DNA of 34,068 nt from Chara braunii (Eukaryota > Streptophyta > Charophyceae > Charales > Characeae), in contig BFEA01000216.1 in the NCBI GenBank assembly GCA_003427395.1, positions 1,472,667-1,506,734 on the forward strand. The letters are read 5' to 3'. Below, piece by piece: positions 17,480-28,327 of this stretch; position 1 is the stretch's first letter, and each line of letters opens with the position of its first letter. The translations under genes were made by a program, and so were the position numbers. The notes beneath the pieces are model-generated. The model saw nothing but the letters and a program-made list of their open reading frames with translations, was not told the DNA's origin and ran no database searches.

Positions 17480-20400
17480 TCAGGGTGGGGTACTACAACG
17501 TTCCCCGTGACCTATCGTGGTCAATAGCCAAGAGCAGAAAGATATCTTCCCTCTGTCATCTACTATTGCCAGACCTGTATTCCTCCCCCAGGTATCCTTA
17601 AACCATGTCAATTGATTAGCATTTAGTCCCCGAGACGTGCGTCTGCTCCAATCACAGGTTATAGTTCTTCTTAAATCTGCAGTTATGTGTTTCTTGATCT
17701 GAATGTCAGACATGCATTGCTGGCGAAACAGCTGATTGTTTCTATCGTCCCAGATCACCTTCATGATGATTGCTCTTGAAACCTGTGCCACATACTTCCA
17801 ATCGCTTTTGTCTGTACGGCAGCCAGTTAAGATCCAATCGTCAGACCAATCAAAGTTGTTTGTTGTGAACCTCTTCCAGTGCTGAATCCACCAGTCCCAT
17901 ATTCGCCTCGACGCTGGACACGACAGCCATAGGTGTCTCGTGGTCTCCCATCCCCACCTGCACCTCGAACAGGTGGTAGAGATCACCATTCCTTTTGCTG
18001 CTAGCCAAACTGCTGAGGCTGTGGCCAAAATTCCTTGTAACCCTAACATACTTGCTAATTTTTGGGACGGTAGACCTTTGAGTTCCACCCACAAAACTTG
18101 CATTTTTTCCTTGGTAGTACTCAACACTCCTTGTTCCACTCGTCTTTTTACTACTGTCTCATACGGGTTCTTTTTAACCTTCTGTCTGAGAATTTCCGTA
18201 CCCACCTTCGGTTTACAGTCAACCAAAGTTACTGTTTTACTTCTCTCTGCACTATACCAGCCCATGCTCATCGGATTGGACCCAAGAGTGCTGAGGGCCA
18301 AGCCCCACGCTACCAGCTTCCTTCTAGGCGTCAACCCTCCGTTGTTCCTTCGAGCTAGAGGCATTGTGACCACAATTTCTTCTAAGTCCGATATCTGTGA
18401 TACATTTTCCTTATTACCTTGATGAATTTCGTTGGTAAAGGAAAAATTTGCCGACATATGCCACCTGTTAGCTTCATACCCCCCTTCCAGTGCTGGACCT
18501 ATGACATGCCAGATATCATAGGTGCCATCTGTATTTTAATTCCTACCCAACAAGGCTTCCTCAGGTACAGCATCAGACCGTAATATTTTTTTCCAACTGT
18601 CCGAAATAGCTGATATTATTTTCTCCAGTTTCTGTTGGATACCCTTTAATCTCGGCAGTTTCAGTTTTAGTACAGCAACATCTATCCAGTCTGATTTGCT
18701 AATATCCCAAACATCTCTGACTCTCACCACTCCTCTCTCTATCCAACTCTTTCCGAAGTGACCTGCCGAACCATTTGCTAGAAACATACTATTCTCTGCA
18801 TCTTTTATGAGTGGGTTCTCGAACAGAATTTCTGATAGAACCGAGTCTCTTGAGGAGGGATGAAATTTCTTAGTTGGAACGAGTTTCTTCCAAGCTTTTA
18901 AAATATCTCCCCAAAATCTTGACTTCAACTGTTTGTTCACATATGATGGAATCAACAAACACGCCAGGACATCCTCTTGCCTGCATAAGGACCACTCCTC
19001 ACTCAGTATTTGTAGACCCAGGGCCAGCCACGGTTCTTTTTTAGAAGAGGTAAGGGCTTTGATTGGCCATCTGGCCAACAAGGCCTGATTCTGCTGTCTG
19101 GGATCCAGTATTCCAAGCCCCCCTTGATGTCTAGGAAAATTGATAGTTTCCCAGACCACTTTTGACAAATAGTCTTCATGATCTTGCGACTCAGGTTTCC
19201 AAATGAACTTCCCTAACAAAGAGAGATGTCTTGTGTGTTTCCAACTTGAGATCCTGTTGCTGTACTTCTCCACCAAGATGGCATCTTGAAACTCAGAATT
19301 ATCCACTTGTGATACTTGCACCCCCAAGAATCGTTCCGATGCATCGGCAGGCACAACTTTCAAACCCCAATTCACTCTCAGGTTGTATGAAGGTGGTAAG
19401 AAATAGGTTGTCTTAGTCCAATTAATAGAGGCCTCCGATAAGCCACAGTATTCATTTAATACTTTCTTCAGGGCTCTTAAATGATCTCTCTTATTTGAAC
19501 AGGCAATCGTTAAATCGTCCGCTAAAGCCCCACCCTTCCACTGGAGTCCCGTGTTGAGTTTTAGCCCTTGGATTTCAGAGTTGAATCAGATATTGTCCAA
19601 GAGAATTTCCAAGTGTATTACAAATAAAAGCGGGGCTAATGGGCAGCCCTGTCTCAAAGAACGGGTGAGAAGAAATTGTTCGACTGTTGACCATTCACCA
19701 TCACCGTAGCTGTTGCCCCCGAGTACATTGTTCTAACCCATTGACAAAAAGGAGAACCAAAACCCATGTGTTTCAAAGTAGTTATGACAAATGTCAAACC
19801 AACGCGATCATAAGCTTTTTCCATATCAAGCAAAAAAATTGCCACGTCCAGATTGTCTTTCGTAATAATTTCCAAGGCTTGAATGGTTGAGGCAATATTG
19901 TCCACGATACTTTTGTGCTTTACAAATGCGCCTTGTTCTTTGCCAATGAGGTCCGGTAAGTACCTTACTAGTCTAATCGAGAGTGCTTTAGCTAACAGTT
20001 TGTAGGATGCATTCAGTAAGGATATCGGTCTCCAATTACAAATTTCCTTCTTATCGCCCTTTTTATATAACAGGGATATTACCCCTTTTAACATACTTTT
20101 TGTCAAGTCACCCCCCGTTAACACTTGGTTAAAAATATTGAGCAACATAGGACCCAATTGAGGCCATAAGGCTAAGTAGGCCTCAATTGGAAGGCCATCT
20201 TCCCCGGGGCATTTTCCTTTTGCCATCCTTTTGGCGGCCACTAATAACTCATCCAATGTCAACGGTCTATCTAGATCTAATCGAGCTATTTGGGGTAGTG
20301 TCTTTCCAGAAAGTGTTGTGATCTTTAAGTCCGAGTCCATATCGTCGTATGGACGCCTAGTCGTGAGGATATCTTCAAAATACAGTCTAGCGTACTCACA

Positions 20401-21633
20401 CATTTGTTGTAGATCATCGGAAATCAGGACTTGGGTTGAGAAGGGGTGTGATAATTCTTTCATTGGTGGGTGAGTTTTCTGTAAGATTAACTGTTTGAAT
20501 GTTTCTTTCGTGAGTCTGTCCCCTGAGATTTTATTTCTCTGTTTTAACCACTCTTTTCATTGCAACTGATCCTGGATGTGCATCTGTTCGAGTTTAGCCA
20601 GACACCTTTTTCTCACCTTTGACCAGTAGGCATCAGACACATCATCCTGCCCCAGGCTATCCTCCGCTAATTTAATTCTTTTAATTAGATTGTTTTCTTC
20701 CTTTCTCTTTGATTGAGCTTTAATGTGTGAGAACACATTAAAAGCCCGTTGTAGTATGTGTATGCCTACTCTCATCCAGTCCTGTTCCGTGGAGAACAGG
20801 TCCTTGGCATCTAACCAAGAAGTAAGTTGTCGTTGAGCCCACTGAATGACTCCCGGGTCTTTCAATAAAGAAACATTCAGTTTATAATATGAAGGGCCTC
20901 TTTTGGGAGCCTCACTGATCTGAAAACAGCTATTACTGGTCTATGGTCGGACATGTCCATCAAGACAATGTCCACTGCCGCGCATTCCAGCCAAGGATTT
21001 TCTTTCATCAGGATAAAATCAAGCCTTCTCTGAGCCGGTGGGGACTGAGACCCGAACCAGGTATATTCCTGGGATTCCGGATTCAAGACTCTATACGCAT
21101 CTACCAAATCATGTGCAATCAAGAATGACTGTAACAATCCGCTGTCAGTTCTGATAGGACCTACATTCGGATATCCAAGCCTAGATTTAGAATGGTATTC
21201 CAATCCGCAGCAATGATTAGGTTATCGGAATCAGAGATTATCCGCTAGAAAGTTCACCCTTTCGTTATAATCTGATGGAACATAAACTGACATCACAGTC
21301 CAGTCTTTAGTCCCAACTTCAAATTTAACCCAAGCCCACCTCCCCCATAAGTCTACCATCGAATCTAGGATCACCGCATTTAAATCTTTGTGAATTAATA
21401 TCGTCGTCCCACCTTTCGTCCCCTGAGCTGGCGACCAAAATTGTTGGCCGGTCCACCAACTTTCCATTTCCCTACAACGATTCTCGTTCAATTTTGTTTC
21501 CTGAAGGCAAGTTACCTGTTTTGTTTTCTTTGTGAATCCATGTTTTCAATCCGCTTCGTTTGTGTTTTAAATTCGTATCGCACAAACCCCGTACGTTCCA
21601 GGAGGCAAGCTTTAGCTTGCCTTTAAGAGGCAT
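17480..21633 (-). pseudogene. LINE-D ORF2 (endonuclease, RT, zinc motif), decayed
   Basis: ATG at 21633 gives SWNVRGLCDTN, then, across a frameshift near 21500, LQETKLNENR, GTKGGTTILIHKDL and ADWNTIL; MSDHRPVIAVF completes the endonuclease (about 20910). The RT (about 20460-19400) has CPGEDGLPIEAY, KGVISLLYKKGDK, NWRPISLLNASYKLLAK, GAFVKHKSIVDN, LLDMEKAYDRV, a one-base frameshift before LRQGCPLAPLLF, and LADD (19514-19522). Stops are at 20557 (TGA), 19586 (TGA) and 18536 (TAA). About 36 residues are missing, in frame, between HLSLLGK and FIWKPE. The zinc motif CSRCRWGWETTRHLWLSC is at about 17971-17918. This is the only copy here with a complete set of RT motifs. Confidence 0.88.
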
Positions 21634-21639
21634 GAGAAG

Positions 21640-23813
21640 TAACGTTGCCGACTGTCAAGTGGATGCGGCCCCCAGTCCCCTTGCCACCTTGGGAATGTTT
21701 TTCTCTTTCGGGCTTCCTCTTCTCGAGTTGCGTCCTCCCAAGGCTCCTGGAATAACGCCAACAGCTGGGGTGTTAGAAGAGACTCTCTCAGAGAAGAAGT
21801 GGAGAGTCAATCCCCTATCACAGCAGCCGAGACCTCAGGTACAACTCTTATTCCTTGCAACTCTGGGTTGAGTGGTGAAGACAGAAAAGACATTGGAAAC
21901 CAACTTTTGTTTTGTCCGGCAATAATTTCGTTGGTTTCGTCATTCATGTGAATTTCCAGTGGGACAAAATAGAATCGTATTTTTTCCCCTTTTGTGTTTT
22001 CTGCGTTCTGCCCTTCAACCCTCGTCTGAGGGACTATTCGAATTTTAAGCCCCTCCGGTATGATCCTGGAAACCTTCTTCAGAATCACGTTCCCCTGTGA
22101 GGGGAACATTTGCATCGGTGGTGGCCAGTTCCAGATTTTCGTCGTTCGCCTGGGAGGCCAATATTACCACCCCCTTGTCCGAATTGGAGCATAGCAGAGG
22201 GGCCAAAACTTTAAAGGATTTCTTTATCACTCCTCCCCAAAGTACTGCGAGGCTCCGCCTCTGTCAGTATTTTCCGATTTCTGGAATCCTTTTTGTGCAC
22301 CATCCCCCGACTCGACTCTGTATCCGAAGCTTGACTACTGTTTTCACTTCCAGTTCCCTGTACTCCTTTTCAGGGGAATGAGTTCTCCACCTTTTGAATG
22401 GAGAGTGAACACTCTTCCTGCTTTTTCCTTTGCTAATAACATCTTCCACTGCCTTTACTAGTGCATTCCGTCCCGCTTCTTCCATTACAGTTCTGTTTCC
22501 TTCCCCTTCCCCGTCCGACTCTCCATCCCCATCTTCTTCCGACTCTCCATTATCCTCATTCTTGTCTAAATTCATGAACCCATCCTCATCTTTTTCTGAT
22601 CCTGTCGCAGAATTGCGTTCTGAGCCTCCTTTGGACACTGGACCTTCCATTGGCTTACCTTTCGTTAGATTACCTTTCTGAGGACTTGGAGACCTATTCA
22701 CTCCAGAGCTCGAAGATTTCGCTTTCGAACCACTCGAGTTTCCTTCGTCTCTTTTTCGGTTCCGGCTTGGGCTCCTGGACCCATGAACAGACTGCGACCT
22801 AGATCGAGATCTACCTCTTGTCTTTGTCGAAGGCCGCTGACTTTTTGAAACGCTGTTATTTACTGGAATCGGCGTATGTCGCTCACCAATAAACCGCCTG
22901 AAACCTACGAGAGGAGGGACGTCACCCAACGGGACAAAACCCGAAAAGGGGGGTTCAGATGGGTAGACTTTCTGCCTCATCTGTTGCGTAAACGGATCCG
23001 GATCTTCGAATGTTGGGCAGCATTCGTCCTCCTTTGTATGGTAATTTACGCGACAGACCGAACACCAAGGAGTAGCGGCAGAAATTACCTCGAAGTGGTA
23101 ATCCCCTTGACCTGGAATTCCTACCAATAATCTTGACTTAACCCTTTTCCGTGCCTTGAATTCCAAGTCAAAACGTACTGTACCCAGTTCTGGCTCATCC
23201 TCGTATTCCTCGAAGGGGTGCGCACCTTTAGCACCTCCCCAAAGGATTTTTCGGCTGCAGTTTGAAGGATCGCCAGAAGCTGGAGAGGTACCCGAGGGCA
23301 TCTGATCCAGCAAACTTTAAACTCCGCTTCTTTGTATTCCTTCATCTCTGACAATGTCATCCAAGGAAGAAAGGTGAGTTTATACGTTTTGCTTCCCAAA
23401 TCCACGTAGTCTTCTTTCTTCTGTTTCAGCCATGTGATGACTGACGTCTGTGAGGAGACAAATGAGGCTAAATTCTTTCCCTCATTCTGGTATCGACCTC
23501 TTTTGACCGAATCTGCAAACAGCCCTGCGTCATACCACGAATCTTCATAGAGACACACCAATTTCTTCTTCGTGTCATTCGATAAAATTGATGCTCTCTC
23601 TTGAAAGAGAATTGTGATTGCATGTTCTCTTAGCCACGATAGATTGAGTTCTGAAAACCCTTCGTTCAGGTCAAACCTGGCGAAGTCCTCCCCCAATTCG
23701 GCAATCCCAATGTCCAATCCAGAAGGCAGAATCCCATCTCGGTAACAAGCTTCGAATAAGGAACAGAGTTGTTTCTTCTCTTCTCTCGAGTAGATCTTTT
23801 TTTCCGATGCCAT
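21640..23813 (-). pseudogene. LINE-D ORF1 (zinc knuckle), frameshifted
   Basis: ATG at 23813 begins MASEKKIYSREEKKQL and runs through the domain shared with LINE-C (LGEDFARFDLNEGF, KRGRYQNEGKNLA, LTFLPWMTLSEM). A one-base shift near 23222 moves the frame to HPFEEYEDEPELGTVRFDLE, which contains the zinc knuckle CSVCRVNYHTKEDEC (CX2CX4HX5C) and PPFSGFVPLGDVPP. An Arg/Ser and then Glu/Asp-rich middle follows (RGRSRSRSQSVHGSRSPSR). After 22264 the C-terminal part lies in shorter frames (GLKIRIVPQTRVEG near 22040). The exact stop is unclear because frames are broken. It is an RNA-binding partner of ORF2 in the LINE particle, by family. Confidence 0.78.
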
Positions 23814-24314
23814 AGTAAAAGTTATAGTAAGCACTCGGAGCAACCCAATAAATATAGGCCTCTATTAACTGGATAATCAACCGTATCTACCAATCATCAT
23901 GCAAACCTACAGAGAGGAAGAGGGGGAAATAAGACCGTCGTTACCGTCCTTCATTGTTCCTTTATCCCGTTTGTTTCATGAACAATGGCGCCTCCAACGT
24001 GAACATATTCGAAAATTCTCTTGTTCAACTACGCATGTCGGAGCAGACCCTCACGGAGGCAAGCCATCCCGGGCTGCTCGCGGGTAGGCTCCACCCGGTC
24101 TAGACCGTTGCTCTTCGGAGTGAAGGCAGTGTTCCTTACCCTGACCACCATGGCTCAGCCATGGGGTTGAGCAGCACCCCCGATAACCTCGAAATTACCG
24201 ACAAAGTATGCACATAGCTATCGAGGTGACTACCAAGGGGAGTAGCACGTTAGCGCTACCACAAGTGGCGCCCGGTACCCCTCATTTGGTCTTCCAATCC
24301 AATTTCACCTCACT
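23814..24314 (-). other. LINE-D 5' leader (internal promoter region)
   Basis: Non-coding DNA between the LINE 5' end (fixed by the target duplication) and ORF1. It contains a perfect stem CCATGGC/GCCATGG with a 3-base loop (about 24149-24165), GTAGC...GCTAC (24241-24258) and ATAACCTCGA with TATCGAGGT (24183-24226). TAGAGGCCTATAT near 23865 is shared with the LINE-C leader. LINEs usually keep their promoter here; no specific box was identified. Confidence 0.55.
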
Positions 24315-24327
24315 GCCCGTTGCTTTT
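24315..24327. repeat. LINE-D target-site duplication, copy 2
   Basis: GCCCGTTGCTTTT, identical to 17092-17104, marks the 5' boundary of LINE-D. Confidence 0.85.
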
Positions 24328-24484
24328 ACGAAAATGGCAAAACGGAGTCCCGAAGTTCACTCTACGGACGCCGCGTCCTGAACTGTTTTCATATCACTCC
24401 CTTCACACCGGAGGCCCAGGATTCAAGGAAGCCGGTGGGATACCAAAAAAATGGATATTTTACTTACCGTAAGTATGGTGGGAT
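24328..24484. mobile_element. Right part of small TIR element (MITE-like)
   Basis: This continues the element interrupted by LINE-D and ends TTTTACTTACCGTAAGTATGGTGGGAT, the inverted copy of the left terminus at 16776-16803. No coding sequence. Confidence 0.65.
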
Positions 24485-24499
24485 AAGGCCCTTAGTATC

Positions 24500-24890
24500 A
24501 GTTTTTTTTTTTTTTTTCATTCTTTACTTTCAATGCCCTGCCAGTGAGGCAGGGCGCATTCCACGGGCCCTGACACTCTCTCCCAGAGGGCAGACACAGC
24601 AGACACACACTATTGCTCACGATTCTGTATCTGCCGACTATCCTGTCAACTTTGTAGTTGCATGTCTTTTCTTTTTTGCCCAATCGGGACATGACTGACC
24701 CGTTGTTCAGTTTTTTTTTTTTCTTTTCTCCATTCTTCAGTTTCAATGCCCTGCCAGTGAGGCGAGGCGCAATCCACGGGCCCTGACACTTTCATAGGGA
24801 GGGCAAACACACACTGCTGCACAGAATGCTGTATCTGCCCTCTATCCTGTCCTTAGGGTGGTTGCTCCCTTTTCCGTTTTTGCTCATTCA
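24500..24890. repeat. Tandem duplication, ~213 bp period
   Basis: Two units each start with a T tract and TTTCAATGCCCTGCCAGTGAGG (24529 and 24742), followed by CCACGGGCCCTGACACT, a GGGCA(A/G)ACACA block, CTGTATCTGCC and TATCCTGTC. A shorter related piece (CCTGGCCCTGCCAGCAAGGCAG) is near 7197, and CTGCCTCGTTGGCAGGGC near 25539. The T tracts suggest poly(A)-tailed retroposons on the minus strand. No gene was found in 24485-26151. Confidence 0.75.
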
Positions 24891-25022
24891 TGGACGTGAT
24901 GCGCCGTGGCTTCACTGAGGGCACTACTCGCACAACTAAACTTAGCATTTTCTCGTTTTTGAATGCTACACTTACTTCTTTTTATTGTATTTTTGCAAGA
25001 GTACCCAAAAAAAAATGAAACG

Positions 25023-25199
25023 GGACACAGGCTCGGCAAAACTCAGTGCGCAGAGAAATTCAGGGTCGGCAAAAACAGGCTCCGAGGTAGTGGTGGTTTA
25101 AGGATCTTTTTTTTTTTTTTTTTTACCACTAGTACCTCCGAGCCTGTTTTTGCCAACCCTGAATTTCAATGCGCTCCGAGTTTTGTCGACCCTGGGTCC
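25023..25199. repeat. Long imperfect inverted repeat with T-tract loop
   Basis: The left arm (about 25023-25097) and right arm (about 25125-25199) are reverse complements with scattered mismatches; both contain AAATTCAGGGT(C/T)GGCAAAAACAGGCTC in matching register. The loop holds GGATC and a T17-18 run. Transcripts would fold into a hairpin of about 75 bp. Confidence 0.85.
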
Positions 25200-25313
25200 A
25201 ACTCCATTTTCTTTATGGAACACTCACAGGAAGAACTTAAAAAAAAATAAAAAAAATTGTTGCGGCCGTAAAACTCAGAAAACAAGAAAACAAGAAAAAG
25301 GAAACAAACCTCT

Positions 25314-25420
25314 GGCCGCGATTGCAGTTGTGTACATTCTTGGAAGTGCTAGTGTGAGTGTGCCCCCGGTGAAGGCATCTCAGCCCACTGGACAGGTTGT
25401 CAGATTCCAGAAAAAAAAAG
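25314..25420 (+). repeat. SINE-like repeat, plus-strand copy
   Basis: GGCCGCGATTGCAGTTGTGTACATTC, then AAGGCATCTCAG and GGACAGGTTGTCAGATTCC, then an A9 run. This is a diverged, reverse-oriented relative of the bodies at 7351-7450 and 7491-7602. Confidence 0.6.
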
Positions 25421-25838
25421 ACAGAAACACGGATTGGGCCGTGAAAATGGCTGGATATATTCCTTTTAAGTGTCAAGTGTGATCGGGGTTACAATCCTCT
25501 GAGGAAACACAGCTTGAGCAAATCACGGATTCCGCCCTGCCTCGTTGGCAGGGCTCGTAACAAACACGTGAGAAAAAAGAAAAAAAAAAACCAGCAACTT
25601 TCAGAATGTAACGGTGTTTGCTGTGAGATGCATTCTGTGGAGGAAGACTGTGAGCAGGGCCTCCTAGACTACCCTGCCATACACATCATTGCAGTACAGA
25701 AAGATTTTTGTTTTTTTCGTTTCCCTTTCACACGAGGGCGAAAGAAAACTAAGGTTTATGGGACTCCCCGACCCTGGGTCCCACCCCCGAATTCTTCGGG
25801 AACTGGCAAAAACTCATAATTTCCCCAACACTGGCAGA

Positions 25839-26081
25839 GGTACTAGTGGTTTAAGCTAATCAGTCAAACAAGCCACCACAGCCTGGCGGTATCCCTAGCC
25901 CTCAATGCTGGAGAGCATGCTCACACTTCGCATACAGTGAACGTACCTGACATGATAAACGACCCAAGGCTGTCGAGACGAGACGGTCCGAGCATGAATA
26001 TGGCACTCACCGCACTACTCCCCAAATGTGAACAATGGACAACGAGCTGCAATTCAGTTGTCCTTTTAAACCACCAGTACC
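25839..26081. repeat. Short element bounded by 16 bp inverted repeats
   Basis: GGTACTAGTGGTTTAA (25839-25854) is matched by TTAAACCACCAGTACC (26066-26081), complementary at 15 of 16 positions. The ~210 bp between has no ORF of note. The same terminus word appears at both arms of the 25023-25199 hairpin and near 6904, so it may be the end of a small transposon family. Confidence 0.55.
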
Positions 26082-26151
26082 TTTCCCCGCTTGAAAAACA
26101 AACATGCGACGGTTAACACGGGGGTCACCCTCACAAGTGCCCGATGGCAAT

Positions 26152-27094
26152 TGCGATCAGACTCGCTTTCATTCACACTCCCATGCATGCAAACAGGTGC
26201 GCAGCAACTGGCGACAAGCGCCCACTCAGAACTCAGAGATATGGTAACCAAGAACACAGATCAGATACAAGTTCACTTCGATGGCTATGGCGACTCAGCG
26301 CCCACACAACTCTCTGTTCGCATACAAAGGATCGCCCTGGATATCCCACACGCGATACTCTGAACACACACACACACACACACACACATACACTGCACTC
26401 TAACTACAGCTATGGCGGCTATGGCCGCTACTACCCTATCACTATGGCTACGCTCCTTCTCTCTCGCCCACTTCGTCCTCGGGCTCACTGCAGACCACCT
26501 CGCACAGGTCGCTATGGCAGCGCTTCCGCATGGCTCACGCAGGAATGAATGAATGACTGGGCGTTGCCTCTTGATTTATACTTCTGCAGCTTGTTGGTCT
26601 GGCCCTTTCCCATGCCCGTAGTGCACACAGTCCCATGCGATACTTGCTTGACTGGACCAGGACTGACTGGAGACTGGGACTGTTGACTCAGCACGGGTAA
26701 ACTCCACCACTTGCCCACTTGCCTCACCACTTGCCCACTTGCCTCAGCCTAAACGTGGGCAACTTCGAAAGGCCACTACTCGGACCTTCCGGAAGGCCGT
26801 AGACTTGGCCTTTCGATACTGTAGCAGCTACGACCTTGACCTTTCTGGGCTGTAGCAGCTACGACCTTGACCCTTCGAGAAAGCTACAGCTACGACTTCT
26901 AGACCTGACTGAGACTCCTACTCGACAGGTGTACAGATCGAACCCCTGCTACCTATGGACCCTACGACAACCTACCAACTGTTACAAATGCACAGGTCAC
27001 GGTCGACACAAATATTGTACACAGGTAAGGTGGGGACTAGGGATCGAGCCCTGGGATCTGCATCAGCTACAGCGAATTGGTGAATATCGTTTCA
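26152..27094 (-). mobile_element. 3' LTR of the Ty3/gypsy element
   Basis: This 943 bp stretch reads TGAAACGATATTCACC at its start and CTGATCGCA at its end on the minus strand. It lies immediately after the integrase frame, as a 3' LTR should. It matches the solo LTR at 529-1433 end to end, including the TATA region and the GTAGC.GCTAC motifs. A (CA)n tract sits at 26364-26389, where the solo LTR has a GT-rich stretch. The base before it on the minus strand ends a GGTCGGCAGGAG stretch that may be a weak polypurine primer. Confidence 0.85.
26574..26580 (-). promoter_or_regulatory. Putative TATA box in 3' LTR
   Basis: TATAAAT on the minus strand within AGTATAAATCAAGAGG, identical in context to 1024-1030. 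Confidence 0.45.
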
Positions 27095-28327
27095 CTCCTG
27101 CCGACCTAAATTCGAGGTCCTCCGAGAATATTTCTGATCTCTCTCGTAGCCTCTAACTATATCGGGAGCTGTCTCTAGAAGTTCTGCTCTAGTGAACCAG
27201 CGGTCATCCTCCGGCTCCTGATACACAAACCAGACCTTATACTGCTTCTGTGGATGACCTCTAACTCCTATTATGAACACATCTTCACCTACAATGCCGT
27301 CAATGTCATATCTTTCGTCCATGTCTGGAGGGATCATGGACCGTCTAGATGGAAACTGTTGACTTGTGACACACGGCAGTAACTTTGATGTGTGAAACAC
27401 AGGGTAGGTGTGGAGGTGTGCTGGAATCTCTATAGTGTAGAACGGCCCATCCTCTCCGCCCTTGACTTCTAGAACCGGCCACGACCCTCTATACGCGGGC
27501 AGTAACTTCTGCGAGATGTTCTCCTCAGGTGCAAACTCTTTAGACTTGACCCACACCAGGTCGCCTACCTGAAACTGCGATCGGGGACGTTGCTTATTAG
27601 CATGTTCTATCATTCGGTGTTGGGTTGTCTTGAGGTTCTCAAGAACAGTGGTTATCTCTTTCTCGTGATGTATCGCGAACTCCCTGGAACCGGGCGGTAG
27701 CCTGTGAATCTGATCCCGGTTAAGTCCCTCAAACGGTCTACGTGGTCTAAAGGACTTGTGCAACTCGTTGGGAGTGCGACAGGTGGACAAATGCATGCTG
27801 TTATTGTATGCATTGGCTACCTTGGGTACCATCTCGTCCCAGTTAATCTGATCATGTCTAATGTACATGCGCAGAACTTGTTGCAGGATCTTGTTCATCT
27901 GCTCTGTCTGACCGTTAGTCTCTGGATGGCGGCCAGATGACATCAACAGCTTAGATCCATAGACTCTCATTAGTTCCTGCCGGTTCTGGCTAGTGCAGCG
28001 GGTGTCTCTATCACTAACAATAAACAATGGGACGCCATGCTCGCTAACCCATAAATCGAAAAACTTATGAATAACTAACTTTGTACGCGCCTCTACAGGC
28101 AAAGGAACAAAAATAGCATACTGGCTAAATCTATCGACTACAACCATGACTTGGCTCTTGCTGTGCCTACTCTTGACACCAGCATCTATGAAGTCGATGG
28201 AAGCTGAATCTCCAAGGTGGTATGGAATAGGCAAGGGTCTGAACAGACCTAGAGGGGCACGCGTAGTAGTCTTGTTCCTTTGACAGACTTTACAACTGCG
28301 AACATACTCTATGCATTTGTTTTTCAT
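27092..28327 (-). pseudogene. Ty3/gypsy integrase with chromodomain-like tail
   Basis: A 411-codon frame encodes the integrase end of pol. The N-terminal zinc-finger end reads YVRSCKVCQRNK. The catalytic core has Asp in SIDFIDAG, Asp in IVSDRDTRCTS and Glu in GRHPETNGQTEQMNK, the DDE triad spacing of Ty3/gypsy integrases. A basic SH3-like part follows (FQVGDLVWVKSKEF, LLPAYRGSWPVLEV, FHTSKLLP). The C-terminal stretch from DGIVGEDVFIIGVRG to RWFTRAELLETAPDIV resembles a chromodomain, which in chromoviruses directs insertion to heterochromatin; this match is weaker. The frame is open upstream except for one TGA (28328-28330) in the conserved WPGM position. The stop TGA (27092-27094) coincides with the first bases of the 3' LTR. 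Confidence 0.88.

Larger units (their letters stand above)
17105..24314 (-). mobile_element. LINE-D, near full-length L1-type retrotransposon
   Basis: About 7.2 kb on the minus strand: a 5' leader (24314-23814), ORF1 (23813 to about 21640), ORF2 (21633-17480), a 3' UTR and a poly(A) seen as T10 at 17101-17110. It is bounded by a 13 bp target duplication (17092-17104 and 24315-24327). The presence of both ends shows it is not 5' truncated. Frameshifts, stops and a 36-residue deletion show it is now inactive. It inserted into a small inverted-repeat element. Confidence 0.85.
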
